This document shows, piece by piece, positions 8,196 through 15,706 of a DNA stretch of 43,554 nucleotides. Position numbers and translations under genes: made by a program. The DNA comes from CAWUKV01 sp963923025 (lineage in GTDB: Bacteria; Cyanobacteriota; Cyanobacteriia; Phormidesmidales; Phormidesmidaceae): the NCBI GenBank assembly GCA_963923025.1, contig CAWUKV010000012.1, positions 1-43,554 of the forward strand, in the 5' to 3' direction. Within the stretch, counting starts at the first letter, position 1; each line of letters begins with the position of its first letter. The notes beneath the pieces are model-generated. The model saw only the letters and a list, made by a program, of their open reading frames with translations, did not search any database and was not told the DNA's origin.

Positions 8196-8906
8196 CTACT
8201 CAGCCAGTGCGCCCGCCGCGTCTAATCTGGACCAATACTCGCACTGGGCATTCAGCGGGTAGTCTGCACACAGCGCCGCTAAATCGACATCTCTGTCAAA
8301 GGCAACCTGCTGATCGGTCAGCCGAAAGGAAACCGAGCGCTCCAGGTTCTGTTCTAGGTAGCCAACGGTAAACGTTCCTGCCAGCAGATCGATGTCCGCT
8401 GGCAGAATAAGCTGGTCTTGCCCTAGGATCGGGCAGGTAGTGACTTCCGCACCAAAATTACGTTCCGTTAGGACCTCGCAGCTGTCGGGTTCAAAAATTA
8501 GATATGCAGTTTCGTTCGCGATCGCTTGCCGATTTCCAGGCAGTAGTGAGAACACTGGATTGGGAACTTGATTGAGGAACGAATCTTGTTCGAAGGCGAT
8601 GACGTGTTGAGCCGTCAGGGTAATGGTATTCGTACTATTCACAATATTTATACGAACCTGCTCCTGCTCGGGGCCAAGCGTTCGCAATAAAATTTGAAAC
8701 GTCTGCTGCGCTCCCCGACTGGTCGGAGAAACGGCTTCGCTTCCATCACATTCGCTATTGAGCGGGTATTGACGACAGAACTGATCTAGATCGGAAGAAC
8801 TGGCGATGGTCTCCCGGACTGGCTCTGCCATCGCGACATCCGGTGGCAATAATACGGCCAACACACCGAAGGAAGCAACCGAAGCAATAGTAGAGCGAAT
8901 CATCAT
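8196..8906 (-). CDS. Exported protein with paired Cys-YPLN-Cys motifs
   Basis: 236 residues. A Sec signal peptide (residues 1-27) ends at VAMA-EP, so the product is periplasmic or surface-located. Two similar short motifs frame the mature protein: FCRQYPLNSEC near residue 43 and LCADYPLNAQC near the C terminus. Such C-x(3)-YP-x(3)-C pairs recur in cyanobacterial exported proteins and could form small disulfide loops. The middle looks beta-rich. I cannot assign a function. A run of ten C residues (minus strand, 8924-8915) lies where the ribosome binding site should be. Confidence 0.7.
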   Translation of the reverse strand: MMIRSTIASVASFGVLAVLLPPDVAMAEPVRETIASSSDLDQFCRQYPLNSECDGSEAVSPTSRGAQQTFQILLRTLGPEQEQVRINIVNSTNTITLTAQHVIAFEQDSFLNQVPNPVFSLLPGNRQAIANETAYLIFEPDSCEVLTERNFGAEVTTCPILGQDQLILPADIDLLAGTFTVGYLEQNLERSVSFRLTDQQVAFDRDVDLAALCADYPLNAQCEYWSRLDAAGALAE

Positions 8907-8914
8907 GGGAGCTA

Positions 8915-8924
8915 GGGGGGGGGG
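8915..8924. repeat. G10/C10 homopolymer just upstream of a start codon
   Basis: Ten consecutive G on the plus strand, which is ten C on the coding strand of the exported protein at 8196-8906. It begins 8 bases upstream of that ATG. Tracts of this length can slip during replication, so the leader length may vary between cells. Confidence 0.85.
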
Positions 8925-9016
8925 TAAAGTCTTCAGTAGAAAAGTCGAGGAGATTCTGAATAGAACCTCCTCAACCGTGAAGGAGCGTGCTGACAGGTTA
9001 AAGATGTCTGGAAGGC

Positions 9017-9511
9017 TTATTGCAATGACTTGCGATCGCGGGGTGATTCTTCCTCGAGGAGAGCCCGCTGCTCTGGTGTTAAAACACTCATAATCTGATC
9101 TTGGGTCGAGCGCATTGTGTCAATGAGATCAGAGCGCTGACTTGAGGTCAGCCCCAACCCTCGCATCACGCCCATCATGTCGGCCTCACTTTCCTGAGCG
9201 GCAAGCATCTCATCAAACTGTTCTTCCGTTAAGATTTCCGATAGATCATCCATCATCCCTGCACGGATGCCGTCGATCTCTTCTTCTTGCTCCAAAGATA
9301 AATTCAATTCTTCTAAAGAAGAAAACGCCAATCCAGAGCGATTCTTGGTTGCAGTCTGTAAAGATGCCGGTTTCTCAATGGCCGCCACAACCTCTGCCGT
9401 TTCAGAAATAGTAATGACTTCAGCATGGACTCGGGCAGCGGCTGCAACGGTTAACGGAACCAAGGCAAAAGCCAGTAAAAAGTGGACGCGGATTGAGCTT
9501 AAAAAACGCAT
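9017..9511 (-). CDS. Periplasmic LTxxQ-motif (Spy/CpxP-like) helical protein
   Basis: 164 residues. A signal peptide (about residues 1-30, ending ARVHA-EV) leads to an all-helical acidic protein. Two LTxxQ-like motifs are visible, LTSSQ and LTPEQ, along with ILTEEQ and LSLEQ. This spacing is that of the Spy/CpxP/ZraP group of periplasmic stress chaperones and sensors. AGGAG seven bases before the ATG supports the start. It lies about 110 bases upstream of the Cys-motif protein gene on the same strand, so the two may be co-transcribed. The envelope-stress role is inferred from the family. Confidence 0.65.
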   Translation of the reverse strand: MRFLSSIRVHFLLAFALVPLTVAAAARVHAEVITISETAEVVAAIEKPASLQTATKNRSGLAFSSLEELNLSLEQEEEIDGIRAGMMDDLSEILTEEQFDEMLAAQESEADMMGVMRGLGLTSSQRSDLIDTMRSTQDQIMSVLTPEQRALLEEESPRDRKSLQ

Positions 9512-9912
9512 GGGTATCTCCTAAATGGGTGTTCCCAAAGATGTCATACTGTCTGGTCTATAGCGTTTCTCACTTGACTTGTTCCATCCAGGCAAACGCT
9601 TGGTAGAACAACAAATCCCGTGAGACACGAGCTTCAAGCCAATTCAAACTTGCTATAGACAGCTTCTACATCTATTGATTGTTAATCAGTACTATTGAAG
9701 ATTTGGGCTCATTAGCTAAACAGTATCTAATACGTATGACAGAATACGTATGCCAGCTGCGAACCCAACTGTTGCCAAATCTAAATCAAAAAACAAGCTC
9801 TTTTGAGTATATGGCGATAGAGAGAAGAAAACATGAGTAGAAGGTCCCAAAAATAGCGCAATAATCAACTGTGAATCCTGAGATTTGCGCTGATAATGGT
9901 TGATATCTTGAC
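9512..9912. other. AT-rich intergenic region
   Basis: It contains the inverted-end element at 9556-9660. The remaining ~250 bases are AT-rich with no reading frame I would support. They separate the 3' end of the LuxR-type gene from the promoter of the LTxxQ gene. Confidence 0.5.
9556..9660. repeat. ~105-bp inverted-end (MITE-like) element, copy 1
   Basis: It starts GTCTATAGC and ends GCTATAGAC, a perfect 9-bp terminal inverted repeat. After the left end both copies read GTTTCTC[A/G]CTTGACTTG; before the right end both read CAA[A/T]…AAACTT. Copy 2 lies at 10681-10789 in the same orientation, on the other side of the LuxR-type gene. There is no coding capacity. Confidence 0.75.
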
Positions 9913-10611
9913 TCAGAGATCTACCAGATTGAGTGGTAGCCCATTAATCATATTCTTCTGAGCCAGCATGGCAGCTTGCGTGCGGTTGGTCACTGCCAGC
10001 TTTTTAAAGATACTGGTCAGGTGATTTTTTACCGTCTTTTCAGAAATATACAGCCGCTGTGAGATCACCCGGTTACTCTCTCCCCCTACCAGGAGCTGCA
10101 AAACCTCACGTTCTCTAACAGACAGGCTAATCAGCCGATTATGGTCCTGTTCGTTCTGACTCGAAGAAGACAGGACTATGACCTTTTCTATAACTGCACC
10201 TTGAATGAGATCGTGCCCCTGCTGAGAATATCCAAAATGGACATAGTGAAGAGCATTGATTGTGTCGCTAGCGGCAATTTTATGAAAAAGGTATCCCTTT
10301 ATGTTGAGCGAGAGTAGCGTCGCTAGCGTCGCTGGGCTGCATGTATCTGTCATCAGGACAATCTTGCTCAAATCCAACACGTGAGCCCAGTGCCTTACCT
10401 GCGACACTAGCATCGTATCTGAGCAGTCTGCGGCTAAAAGTAAAATGTCTGGGGCATAGGGTGGGTGGGATGTCTTCTGGACCTTTTGCTTTGCACTTTC
10501 GGTCTCAACGACCCAGTCAATGATATCAACATCATTGGACTGCGTCAGGGTCGTTCTGAGTTCCGGTGTCATGCACTGACCCAAATCGACAACAAACAGT
10601 CGGATACTCAT
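9913..10611 (-). CDS. LuxR/NarL-type regulator with degenerate receiver
   Basis: 232 residues. Residues ~1-125 have a receiver-like fold pattern (RLFVVDLG, then PDILLLAAD, IVLMTD, GYLFHK). The position matching the phosphorylated aspartate is alanine and the acidic pocket is poor, so ordinary phosphorylation is unlikely. Residues ~165-225 are a clear NarL/LuxR helix-turn-helix (LSVREREVLQLL, then ISEKTVKNHLTSIFKKL), which binds DNA. The ATG at 10611 gives the family start MSIRLFVVD; a frame to 10671 adds 20 unlikely residues. Two copies of a ~105-bp repeat flank the gene. No partner kinase is adjacent. Confidence 0.8.
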   Translation of the reverse strand: MSIRLFVVDLGQCMTPELRTTLTQSNDVDIIDWVVETESAKQKVQKTSHPPYAPDILLLAADCSDTMLVSQVRHWAHVLDLSKIVLMTDTCSPATLATLLSLNIKGYLFHKIAASDTINALHYVHFGYSQQGHDLIQGAVIEKVIVLSSSSQNEQDHNRLISLSVREREVLQLLVGGESNRVISQRLYISEKTVKNHLTSIFKKLAVTNRTQAAMLAQKNMINGLPLNLVDL

Positions 10612-10680
10612 GGTGTGGAATCTGGATAGGTATAGATGTCTCAACGTGCTGCACTGCAATAGCTGCTGCACATTTTGCGA

Positions 10681-10789
10681 TGTGTAGCGTTTCTCGCTTG
10701 ACTTGACTCGTTCTATATTGATAAAAGCTCAGCAGCTCGACAGATCAAGCGGGGCACAAGTTTCAATGCAATTGAAACTTGCTATAGAC
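10681..10789. repeat. ~105-bp inverted-end (MITE-like) element, copy 2
   Basis: Same orientation and ends as the element at 9556-9660, but the left end has decayed (TGTAGCG instead of CTATAGCG). Near the right end CAAGTTTCAAT and ATTGAAACTTG form a perfect 11-bp stem with a 3-base loop. It lies 70 bases upstream of the LuxR-type start, so it may affect that promoter. Confidence 0.75.
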
Positions 10790-10800
10790 ACTTGCCATAG

Positions 10801-10962
10801 CCGTTATTGTTTGCATCTTTGCTGCTGCTAGCCGAACAACAGGACAATATCGACTGCATCGCCCTCAGCCCTCAGATTCAGCACGAAATCTCACTAGACC
10901 TGGTCATGTCCAAACTAGAGTCTTTCCTTAGAAGAAAGCTCCAGACTAAAAATCGGTCGTGA
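10801..10962 (+). pseudogene. Coding-like fragment abutting the repeat
   Basis: 53 codons are open, with credible protein character (…LLLAEQQDNIDCIALS… and …LDLVMSKLESFLRRKL…), then a TGA. No ATG start is present; an upstream in-frame stop lies at the edge of the ~105-bp element. It resembles the end of a small regulatory or receiver-like protein, but I cannot name the family. It could be a remnant cut by insertion of the element, or chance. Confidence 0.3.
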
Positions 10963-11427
10963 TTTAGGATTTACCGAGTGTAGTGATCACAAGGGGTTCT
11001 ACCGACAGAGGCTTCCTGATTTCCAGAAAACCGCCAGCGCCCCCTAGACGCAAACGTAACAGGTGCGAAATGGCAAATTCTATATCGGATGAGAAGTGCG
11101 AAAACGTGCGCGGCTAAGGCTGCCGGTGGTTCGAAGGAACAGAATAGCGGCCTTATTCGTACATTTCACGAATCTGACCTGCCCAGACCAACCTTCCCAC
11201 CGGAGGGTATTTATCTATTAAAGCCAGCAGGACGATTCTGTCAAGTCCTGTTTAGAGGAAATATTACCGCAATTTGAAATAGGCAAGGTGGCTATGGGCC
11301 TATCCGTCTGCGCCGGTTAACTGACAAAACTTGTCAACCCCCGATTCTGCCGTAGGTTAGGTTAGCGATAGATTTTTTGCAGTCCGCTGTCTGCGTTGCT
11401 GCCCGCAAGGAAATACGGAGAGAGTAT

Positions 11428-12099
11428 TTAGCCTTTGCTGAGATGCGCTGCCCCCCCAGCCACCATCACCACGTCAATAAGCCCATCCACCATTCGATCG
11501 ACATCCATCGGGAAAATCTCATCGCCGTGCATAATTTCCTGAGTGATGAGGTAATGAACCACCGTACCTGCCACCATCCTGGCTGCCACCATTGGATCCG
11601 GCAGGTTGAGCTGCGGATGAGATCCTAGATAAGCCGAAAGGTGCTCTAGCATGGGCTTGGAAACCTCTCGCACAAAGGTCTGGGCCAAGTGTGGAAACCG
11701 CTCGGACTCACCGATGATCAGCCGCATCAGCGTCAAAAAGTTTTTGTTTTGAGCAGAATCTTTTAGCGCAAATTTAATGATCTGCCGCATCACCTGATCG
11801 GGCGGCAAACCCGTTTTAACTGTCGTCAGTTTCACCAGGAGTTTACTATTGTCCTGCGTCAGATAGTGAATGAGCGCAACAAACAGCCCCTCTTTGTCCT
11901 GGAAATAGCTATAAAGCGTCGGCTTCGATACACCTGCCGCCGTTGCAATCCGAGCCATGCTAGCCGAGGCATACCCCTGAGTTGTAAATACTTCCAGCGC
12001 CCCATCTAAGATTGCCTGCGCTTTGTCGGCTTTTTCTGGACTAGGGCTGGCAGACGGCTGGGCGAACGGGTTCACGCATGGGCTCCAATGATATGACAT
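11428..12099 (-). CDS. TetR/AcrR family repressor, divergent from devBCA
   Basis: 223 residues. Residues ~27-75 hold the TetR helix-turn-helix (MARIATAAGVSKPTLYSYF followed by QDKEGLF). The rest is the helical ligand-binding and dimerisation domain, of AefR-like type. It is transcribed away from devB, and the intergenic region contains two identical near-palindromes (12243 and 12275), the expected operators. It most likely represses the exporter operon and perhaps itself, and is released by a small molecule related to the exported substrate. The ligand cannot be read from sequence. Confidence 0.9.
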   Translation of the reverse strand: MSYHWSPCVNPFAQPSASPSPEKADKAQAILDGALEVFTTQGYASASMARIATAAGVSKPTLYSYFQDKEGLFVALIHYLTQDNSKLLVKLTTVKTGLPPDQVMRQIIKFALKDSAQNKNFLTLMRLIIGESERFPHLAQTFVREVSKPMLEHLSAYLGSHPQLNLPDPMVAARMVAGTVVHYLITQEIMHGDEIFPMDVDRMVDGLIDVVMVAGGAAHLSKG

Positions 12100-12144
12100 T
12101 CGTCGAGTTGCTAGAGACAGTCCCTGGCACTACAGTCCTTGATT

Positions 12145-12193
12145 CTGGAGCCCCTCGACGCAGTCGAAGGCTTTAACCAACCCTTCGACTGCT
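12145..12193. repeat. 49-bp dispersed hairpin repeat, copy 2
   Basis: GCAGTCGAAGG (12160-12170) and CCTTCGACTGC (12182-12192) form a perfect 11-bp stem with an 11-base loop. The whole 49 bases match 2-50. It lies between the TetR gene and the exporter promoter. Confidence 0.8.
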
Positions 12194-12237
12194 AGATATC
12201 TCTATTCTATCCAATGAAAGAACCTTGACTTTTGCTC

Positions 12238-12265
12238 TTGACTTTACCAAACGGTTTAGTAAGAT
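12238..12265 (+). promoter_or_regulatory. Likely devBCA promoter
   Basis: TTGACT (12238-12243) and TAAGAT (12260-12265) are separated by 16 bases. The first TetR-type operator covers the whole spacer, as expected for repression by steric block. A second TTGACT lies at 12225. The assignment is a consensus match supported by the operator position. Confidence 0.5.
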
Positions 12266-12295
12266 CAGGATAGCTTTACCAAACGGTTTAGTAAA
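12243..12295. promoter_or_regulatory. Two tandem TetR-type operators
   Basis: TTTACCAAACGGTTTAGTAA occurs twice, at 12243-12262 and 12275-12294, exactly 32 bases (about three helical turns) apart. Each is nearly palindromic around its centre (TTTAC.AAAC.GTTT.GTAAA). They sit between the divergent TetR gene and devB. Identity of both copies, two-fold symmetry and helical phasing together argue strongly for a repressor site. Confidence 0.85.
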
Positions 12296-12363
12296 AATTC
12301 GTCGGCCAGAGATTGCGATCGCGAGCGGCAATTGCGATGGGTAGCTCAATCAAGGAGGTCTGA

Positions 12364-13551
12364 ATGAGTTCAAATGTGTTGATACAAAAGGCAGGTTGGC
12401 TGCCTGTTCGTCGCTGGGCCATCGTCGGCCTGGCCGCGGGGGCCTTGGGCATTACGGTCTGGGGCATATCTCAACTGCGCACAGGGGGCGGACGCGAGGA
12501 GCAGACTGAGGTGGTCGCACCTCGGATTGCGACGGTGACAGCATTGGGCCGACTAGAGCCAGATGGTGAAACCATTAACCTGACTGCGCCAACTTCCGTG
12601 CAGGAAAGTCGCATTGACCAGCTGCTGGTTTCTGAAGGCGACCGGGTCGAAGCGGGGGACGTGATTGCCATTCTCGACAATTACAATCGATTGCAGGCCG
12701 CCCTGCAGCAGGCCGAAGAACAGGTGAATATTGCCCGGGCTCAGCTAGCTCAGGTGCAGGCCGGGGCGCAGACGGGCGAAATTCAGGCACAGCAGTCCGA
12801 AATTGCCCGTCTTCAGGCTGACCAGGCAGGCAACGTCAGCACCCAGCGGGCGACTATCGCTCGACTAGAGGCCGAGGTGCAGAACGCCCAGACCGAGTAC
12901 CAGCGCTACGAGTCGCTCTACCAGCGTGGGGCGGTTTCTGCCTCAGAGCGAGATTCTCGCCAGCTCACCTTGACCACGGCCCAGCGACAGCTGCAGGAGG
13001 CGCGAGCGGCGCTTACCCGGATTCAAACCACAACCGATAATCAAATCGCCCAGGCGCGGGCCACCCTAGACCGCATCGAAGAGGTGCGTCCGGTGGATGT
13101 GGCAACGGCTCAGGCAGAGGTGGATGCTGCGATCGCAAGCGTTGCTGAAGCCCAGGCCGACCTGGATCAGGCATCCGTGCGGTCGCCGGTAGCGGGGCAA
13201 ATTCTTGAGATTCATACCCGCCCTGGTGAGACGGTGGGGAATGACGGCATTGCCACGCTGGGCCAGACAGAACAGATGATGGTGGTGGCCGAAGTGTACC
13301 AGGACGACATTGCCCGGGTTGGGCCGGGCCAATCCGTGAGTGTTGCGTCACCCGCAATCCCTGACATGCTCAACGGTACCGTTGAACGCATTGGTCTACA
13401 GGTCGAACAACAAGAAGTGATCAACGAAGACCCTACCGAGAACATTGATGCCCGGGTGATTGAGGTTCACATTCGGCTTGATGAATCGGATGTGGAAACA
13501 GTTGCGGGGCTCAGCAACCTGCAAGTAACGGCCACCATTCAGACGGATTAG
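12364..13551 (+). CDS. devB: DevB-like ABC exporter membrane fusion protein
   Basis: Periplasmic adaptor (HlyD family) that links an inner-membrane ABC exporter to a TolC-type outer-membrane channel. 395 residues: one N-terminal membrane segment (about 19-37), a split lipoyl domain (…ATVTALGRLEPDG…, LLVSEGDRVEAGDVIAIL), a long Gln/Ala/Glu-rich coiled-coil hairpin (about 115-255), then the second lipoyl half (VRSPVAGQILEIHTRPGE) and a beta-barrel domain. AGGAGG lies just before the ATG. It is first of the devB-devC-devA operon behind the TetR operators. DevBCA exports glycolipids in heterocyst-forming cyanobacteria; related sets in other species have unknown cargo. Confidence 0.92.
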   Translation: MSSNVLIQKAGWLPVRRWAIVGLAAGALGITVWGISQLRTGGGREEQTEVVAPRIATVTALGRLEPDGETINLTAPTSVQESRIDQLLVSEGDRVEAGDVIAILDNYNRLQAALQQAEEQVNIARAQLAQVQAGAQTGEIQAQQSEIARLQADQAGNVSTQRATIARLEAEVQNAQTEYQRYESLYQRGAVSASERDSRQLTLTTAQRQLQEARAALTRIQTTTDNQIAQARATLDRIEEVRPVDVATAQAEVDAAIASVAEAQADLDQASVRSPVAGQILEIHTRPGETVGNDGIATLGQTEQMMVVAEVYQDDIARVGPGQSVSVASPAIPDMLNGTVERIGLQVEQQEVINEDPTENIDARVIEVHIRLDESDVETVAGLSNLQVTATIQTD

Positions 13552-13561
13552 GAGCGGCGTT

Positions 13562-14743
13562 ATGACCCTACTCAAATCACTGAAAGCCCTGTCTGACCGA
13601 ACCCCGTTGGGATTGAAGCAGCTCAAGCACGATCCGGTGAGACTGCTAACTGCGATCGCGGGTATTACCTTTGCCGATATTCTGATTTTCTTGCAGTTGG
13701 GCTTCTCAGATGCCCTTTATCGGTCAAACACCCAATACCCCCGCGACCTCAATGCCGATTTGGTCATGATCGAGACCCAATCCGAGAACTTTGGTCGCCT
13801 GCAAACGTTCTCTCGGCGGCGGCTGTACCAGGCGCAGGATGTCCCCGGTGTGGCTTCGGCAGACGCGCTATACGTTGCCTCAAAAGAATGGCGCAATCCT
13901 CAGACACGAGAGAAACAGTCCATGCTGGTGATCGGTCAAAATATTGACCGGCCTGCCTTTGATATCCCAGAGATCAATCAACAGCTCAGCAATGTCCGAC
14001 TACCGGACCATATTTTGTTTGACCGGGCCGCTCGGGGTAACTACGACGAAATGATTGCCGCCGTCGAAACGGGTGAACAGGTGAGAACTGAGATTGGCCT
14101 ACGTACGGTTACCGTTGCCGGACTGTTTGAAGTTGGGGCTTCTTTCGCAGACGACGGGGCACTGATTACCAGCGACCAAAACTTCCTGCGCTTCTTTCCT
14201 AGACAGGACGCTGGGGCCGTTAGCATGGGCCTGATTCAGCTTGAACCCGGCGCTGATCCTGAACAAGTCCGGGATGACTTAGCTGCTTACTTACCCGACG
14301 ACGTCCAAGTCTTTACGCACGAAGGTTATGTGGACTACGAACTAGCCGAAATTCAGGGCGATTCTCCTATTGGGGTAGTGTTTGGGCTGGGTACCGCGAT
14401 GGGTTTTGTAGTCGGCATCGTGATTGTCTATCAGGTTCTTTCTACAGATGTAAACAGTCACCTGCCAGAGTACGCCACCTTTAAGGCCATGGGGTACCGC
14501 AACAGCTATCTACTGGGCATTGTGTTTGAGGAAGCGCTTATTCTATCCGCGCTAGGATTCATTCCCAGTGTCCTGGTCGCACTTGGGGCCTATCAGCTCG
14601 TTGTTATTGCTGCCGCTCTGCCCATGGCGATGACGACGAATCGGCTAGTTCTCGTGTTCTTCTTGACCCTGATTATGTGCAACGGGTCGGGCATGATTGC
14701 TACCCGTCGTTTGCAGGCTGCGGACCCTGCGGATATTTTTTAA
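13562..14743 (+). CDS. devC: DevC-like ABC exporter permease
   Basis: Inner-membrane subunit of a DevBCA exporter (FtsX/MacB-type permease). 393 residues: a first membrane helix at about 27-47 (…LLTAIAGITFADILIFLQLGF), a large periplasmic domain (about 50-260), then three C-terminal helices (about 270-290, 320-350, 355-375). The family start (LGLKQLKHDPVRLLTA) is intact. It begins 10 bases after devB. About 170 bases, including a 54-bp tandem duplication, separate it from devA. Confidence 0.92.
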   Translation: MTLLKSLKALSDRTPLGLKQLKHDPVRLLTAIAGITFADILIFLQLGFSDALYRSNTQYPRDLNADLVMIETQSENFGRLQTFSRRRLYQAQDVPGVASADALYVASKEWRNPQTREKQSMLVIGQNIDRPAFDIPEINQQLSNVRLPDHILFDRAARGNYDEMIAAVETGEQVRTEIGLRTVTVAGLFEVGASFADDGALITSDQNFLRFFPRQDAGAVSMGLIQLEPGADPEQVRDDLAAYLPDDVQVFTHEGYVDYELAEIQGDSPIGVVFGLGTAMGFVVGIVIVYQVLSTDVNSHLPEYATFKAMGYRNSYLLGIVFEEALILSALGFIPSVLVALGAYQLVVIAAALPMAMTTNRLVLVFFLTLIMCNGSGMIATRRLQAADPADIF

Positions 14744-14757
14744 TTTTTCTCTTTTTG

Positions 14758-14865
14758 GGAAAGGGGTAAGGGTAAAAGGGGAGGGATTGCGAGTTGATCA
14801 AGGGTTAACGGGGAAAGGGGCAAAGGTCAAGAGGAAAGGGTTATCGGTCAATCAAGTATTAACCG
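14758..14865. repeat. 54-bp tandem duplication between devC and devA
   Basis: Two adjacent 54-base units (14758-14811, 14812-14865) share GGAAAGGGG at the start and a TCAAG…TTAACC-like end. They have diverged in the middle. The coding strand is very G-rich. The unit length is a multiple of three, so one frame reads two similar 18-residue strings, but nothing suggests this is translated. It lengthens the devC-devA gap inside the operon. Confidence 0.75.
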
Positions 14866-14917
14866 CTGGTCAGTTTTGGTATTGAGATTAGATTTGTTGA
14901 GGTTGGGTGTGAAACCT

Positions 14918-15622
14918 ATGACCGATCCTTCGATTGTTGTGCATAATGTCGATCATTTTTTTGGCAGCGGCAAGCTGAAAAAGCAGGCCCTGTTTGACAT
15001 TAACCTGACTATTGCAGCGGGCGAGATTGTGATTATGACGGGTCCGTCAGGCTCAGGCAAGACAACGCTACTGACGCTAATTGGTGGGCTTAGATCGGCC
15101 CAGACCGGCAGTCTTAAGGTGGTGGGACACGAACTTACGAATGCCAACGAGGCGGCCTTGGTCAAAGCCCGCCGCAACAACGGCTATATCTTCCAGGCTC
15201 ACAACTTGCACGGCAGCCTAACCGCGTTAGAGAACGTGCAGATGGGGCTAGAAGTGCAGGGCCTGTTTGACCGAGGCGAGCGGCATCGTCGCGCTACCGA
15301 GATGTTGAAGCAGGTGGGGCTAGGTGACCGGGTGAACTATTATCCGGCAGACCTTTCCGGTGGACAAAAGCAGCGGGTTGCCATTGCCCGTGCCCTGGTG
15401 AGCCGCCCCAAAATTGTGCTGGCCGACGAACCGACCGCAGCTTTAGACAGCAAATCGGGGCGTGACGTAGTAGACATCATGCACGATCTGGCTAAGGAGC
15501 AGGGCTGCACCATTCTGCTAGTGACCCACGACAACCGCATTCTCGACATTGCCGACCGGATTGTTTACATGGAAGATGGTCGCTTGTCAAAACAGCCCGA
15601 TTTGGTTGAAGCTGGGCATTGA
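14918..15622 (+). CDS. devA: DevA-like ABC exporter ATPase
   Basis: ATP-binding subunit of the DevBCA exporter (LolD/MacB-type). 234 residues with all ABC motifs: Walker A TGPSGSGKTTLL, Q-loop IFQAHNLHGSLTALENVQ, signature LSGGQKQR, Walker B IVLADEPTAALD, H-loop LLVTHD. The ATG at 14918 (MTDPSIVV) is preferred to a TTG at 14876. Its ribosome binding site is weak, so it may rely on operon transcription and on the odd G-rich leader. It is third of the operon. Confidence 0.93.
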   Translation: MTDPSIVVHNVDHFFGSGKLKKQALFDINLTIAAGEIVIMTGPSGSGKTTLLTLIGGLRSAQTGSLKVVGHELTNANEAALVKARRNNGYIFQAHNLHGSLTALENVQMGLEVQGLFDRGERHRRATEMLKQVGLGDRVNYYPADLSGGQKQRVAIARALVSRPKIVLADEPTAALDSKSGRDVVDIMHDLAKEQGCTILLVTHDNRILDIADRIVYMEDGRLSKQPDLVEAGH

Positions 15623-15706
15623 ATGATAGTTACGTTCAGAACTGGCGGTTTGCTGGCAGAAAAGCGACAGGCTTGGACCCGGCTGCACCGCGGAAAGGAG
15701 AGCGGA

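Larger units (their letters stand above)
10612..11427. other. Long intergenic region with repeat and gene remnant
   Basis: The element at 10681-10789 is followed by a coding-like fragment at 10801-10962. From there to 11427 no supported gene is seen; a 62-codon frame at 11089-11277 lacks any family features. TGACAA-AAC-TTGTCA (11322-11336) is a short perfect inverted repeat. Confidence 0.5.

Noticed and set aside
10801..10962. KaiA or receiver identity for the fragment
   Set aside because: Only a short IDC-containing string is suggestive; too little sequence to assign.
11089..11277. 62-codon frame as a gene
   Set aside because: No ribosome site, no recognisable domain, and irregular composition in a long intergenic region.
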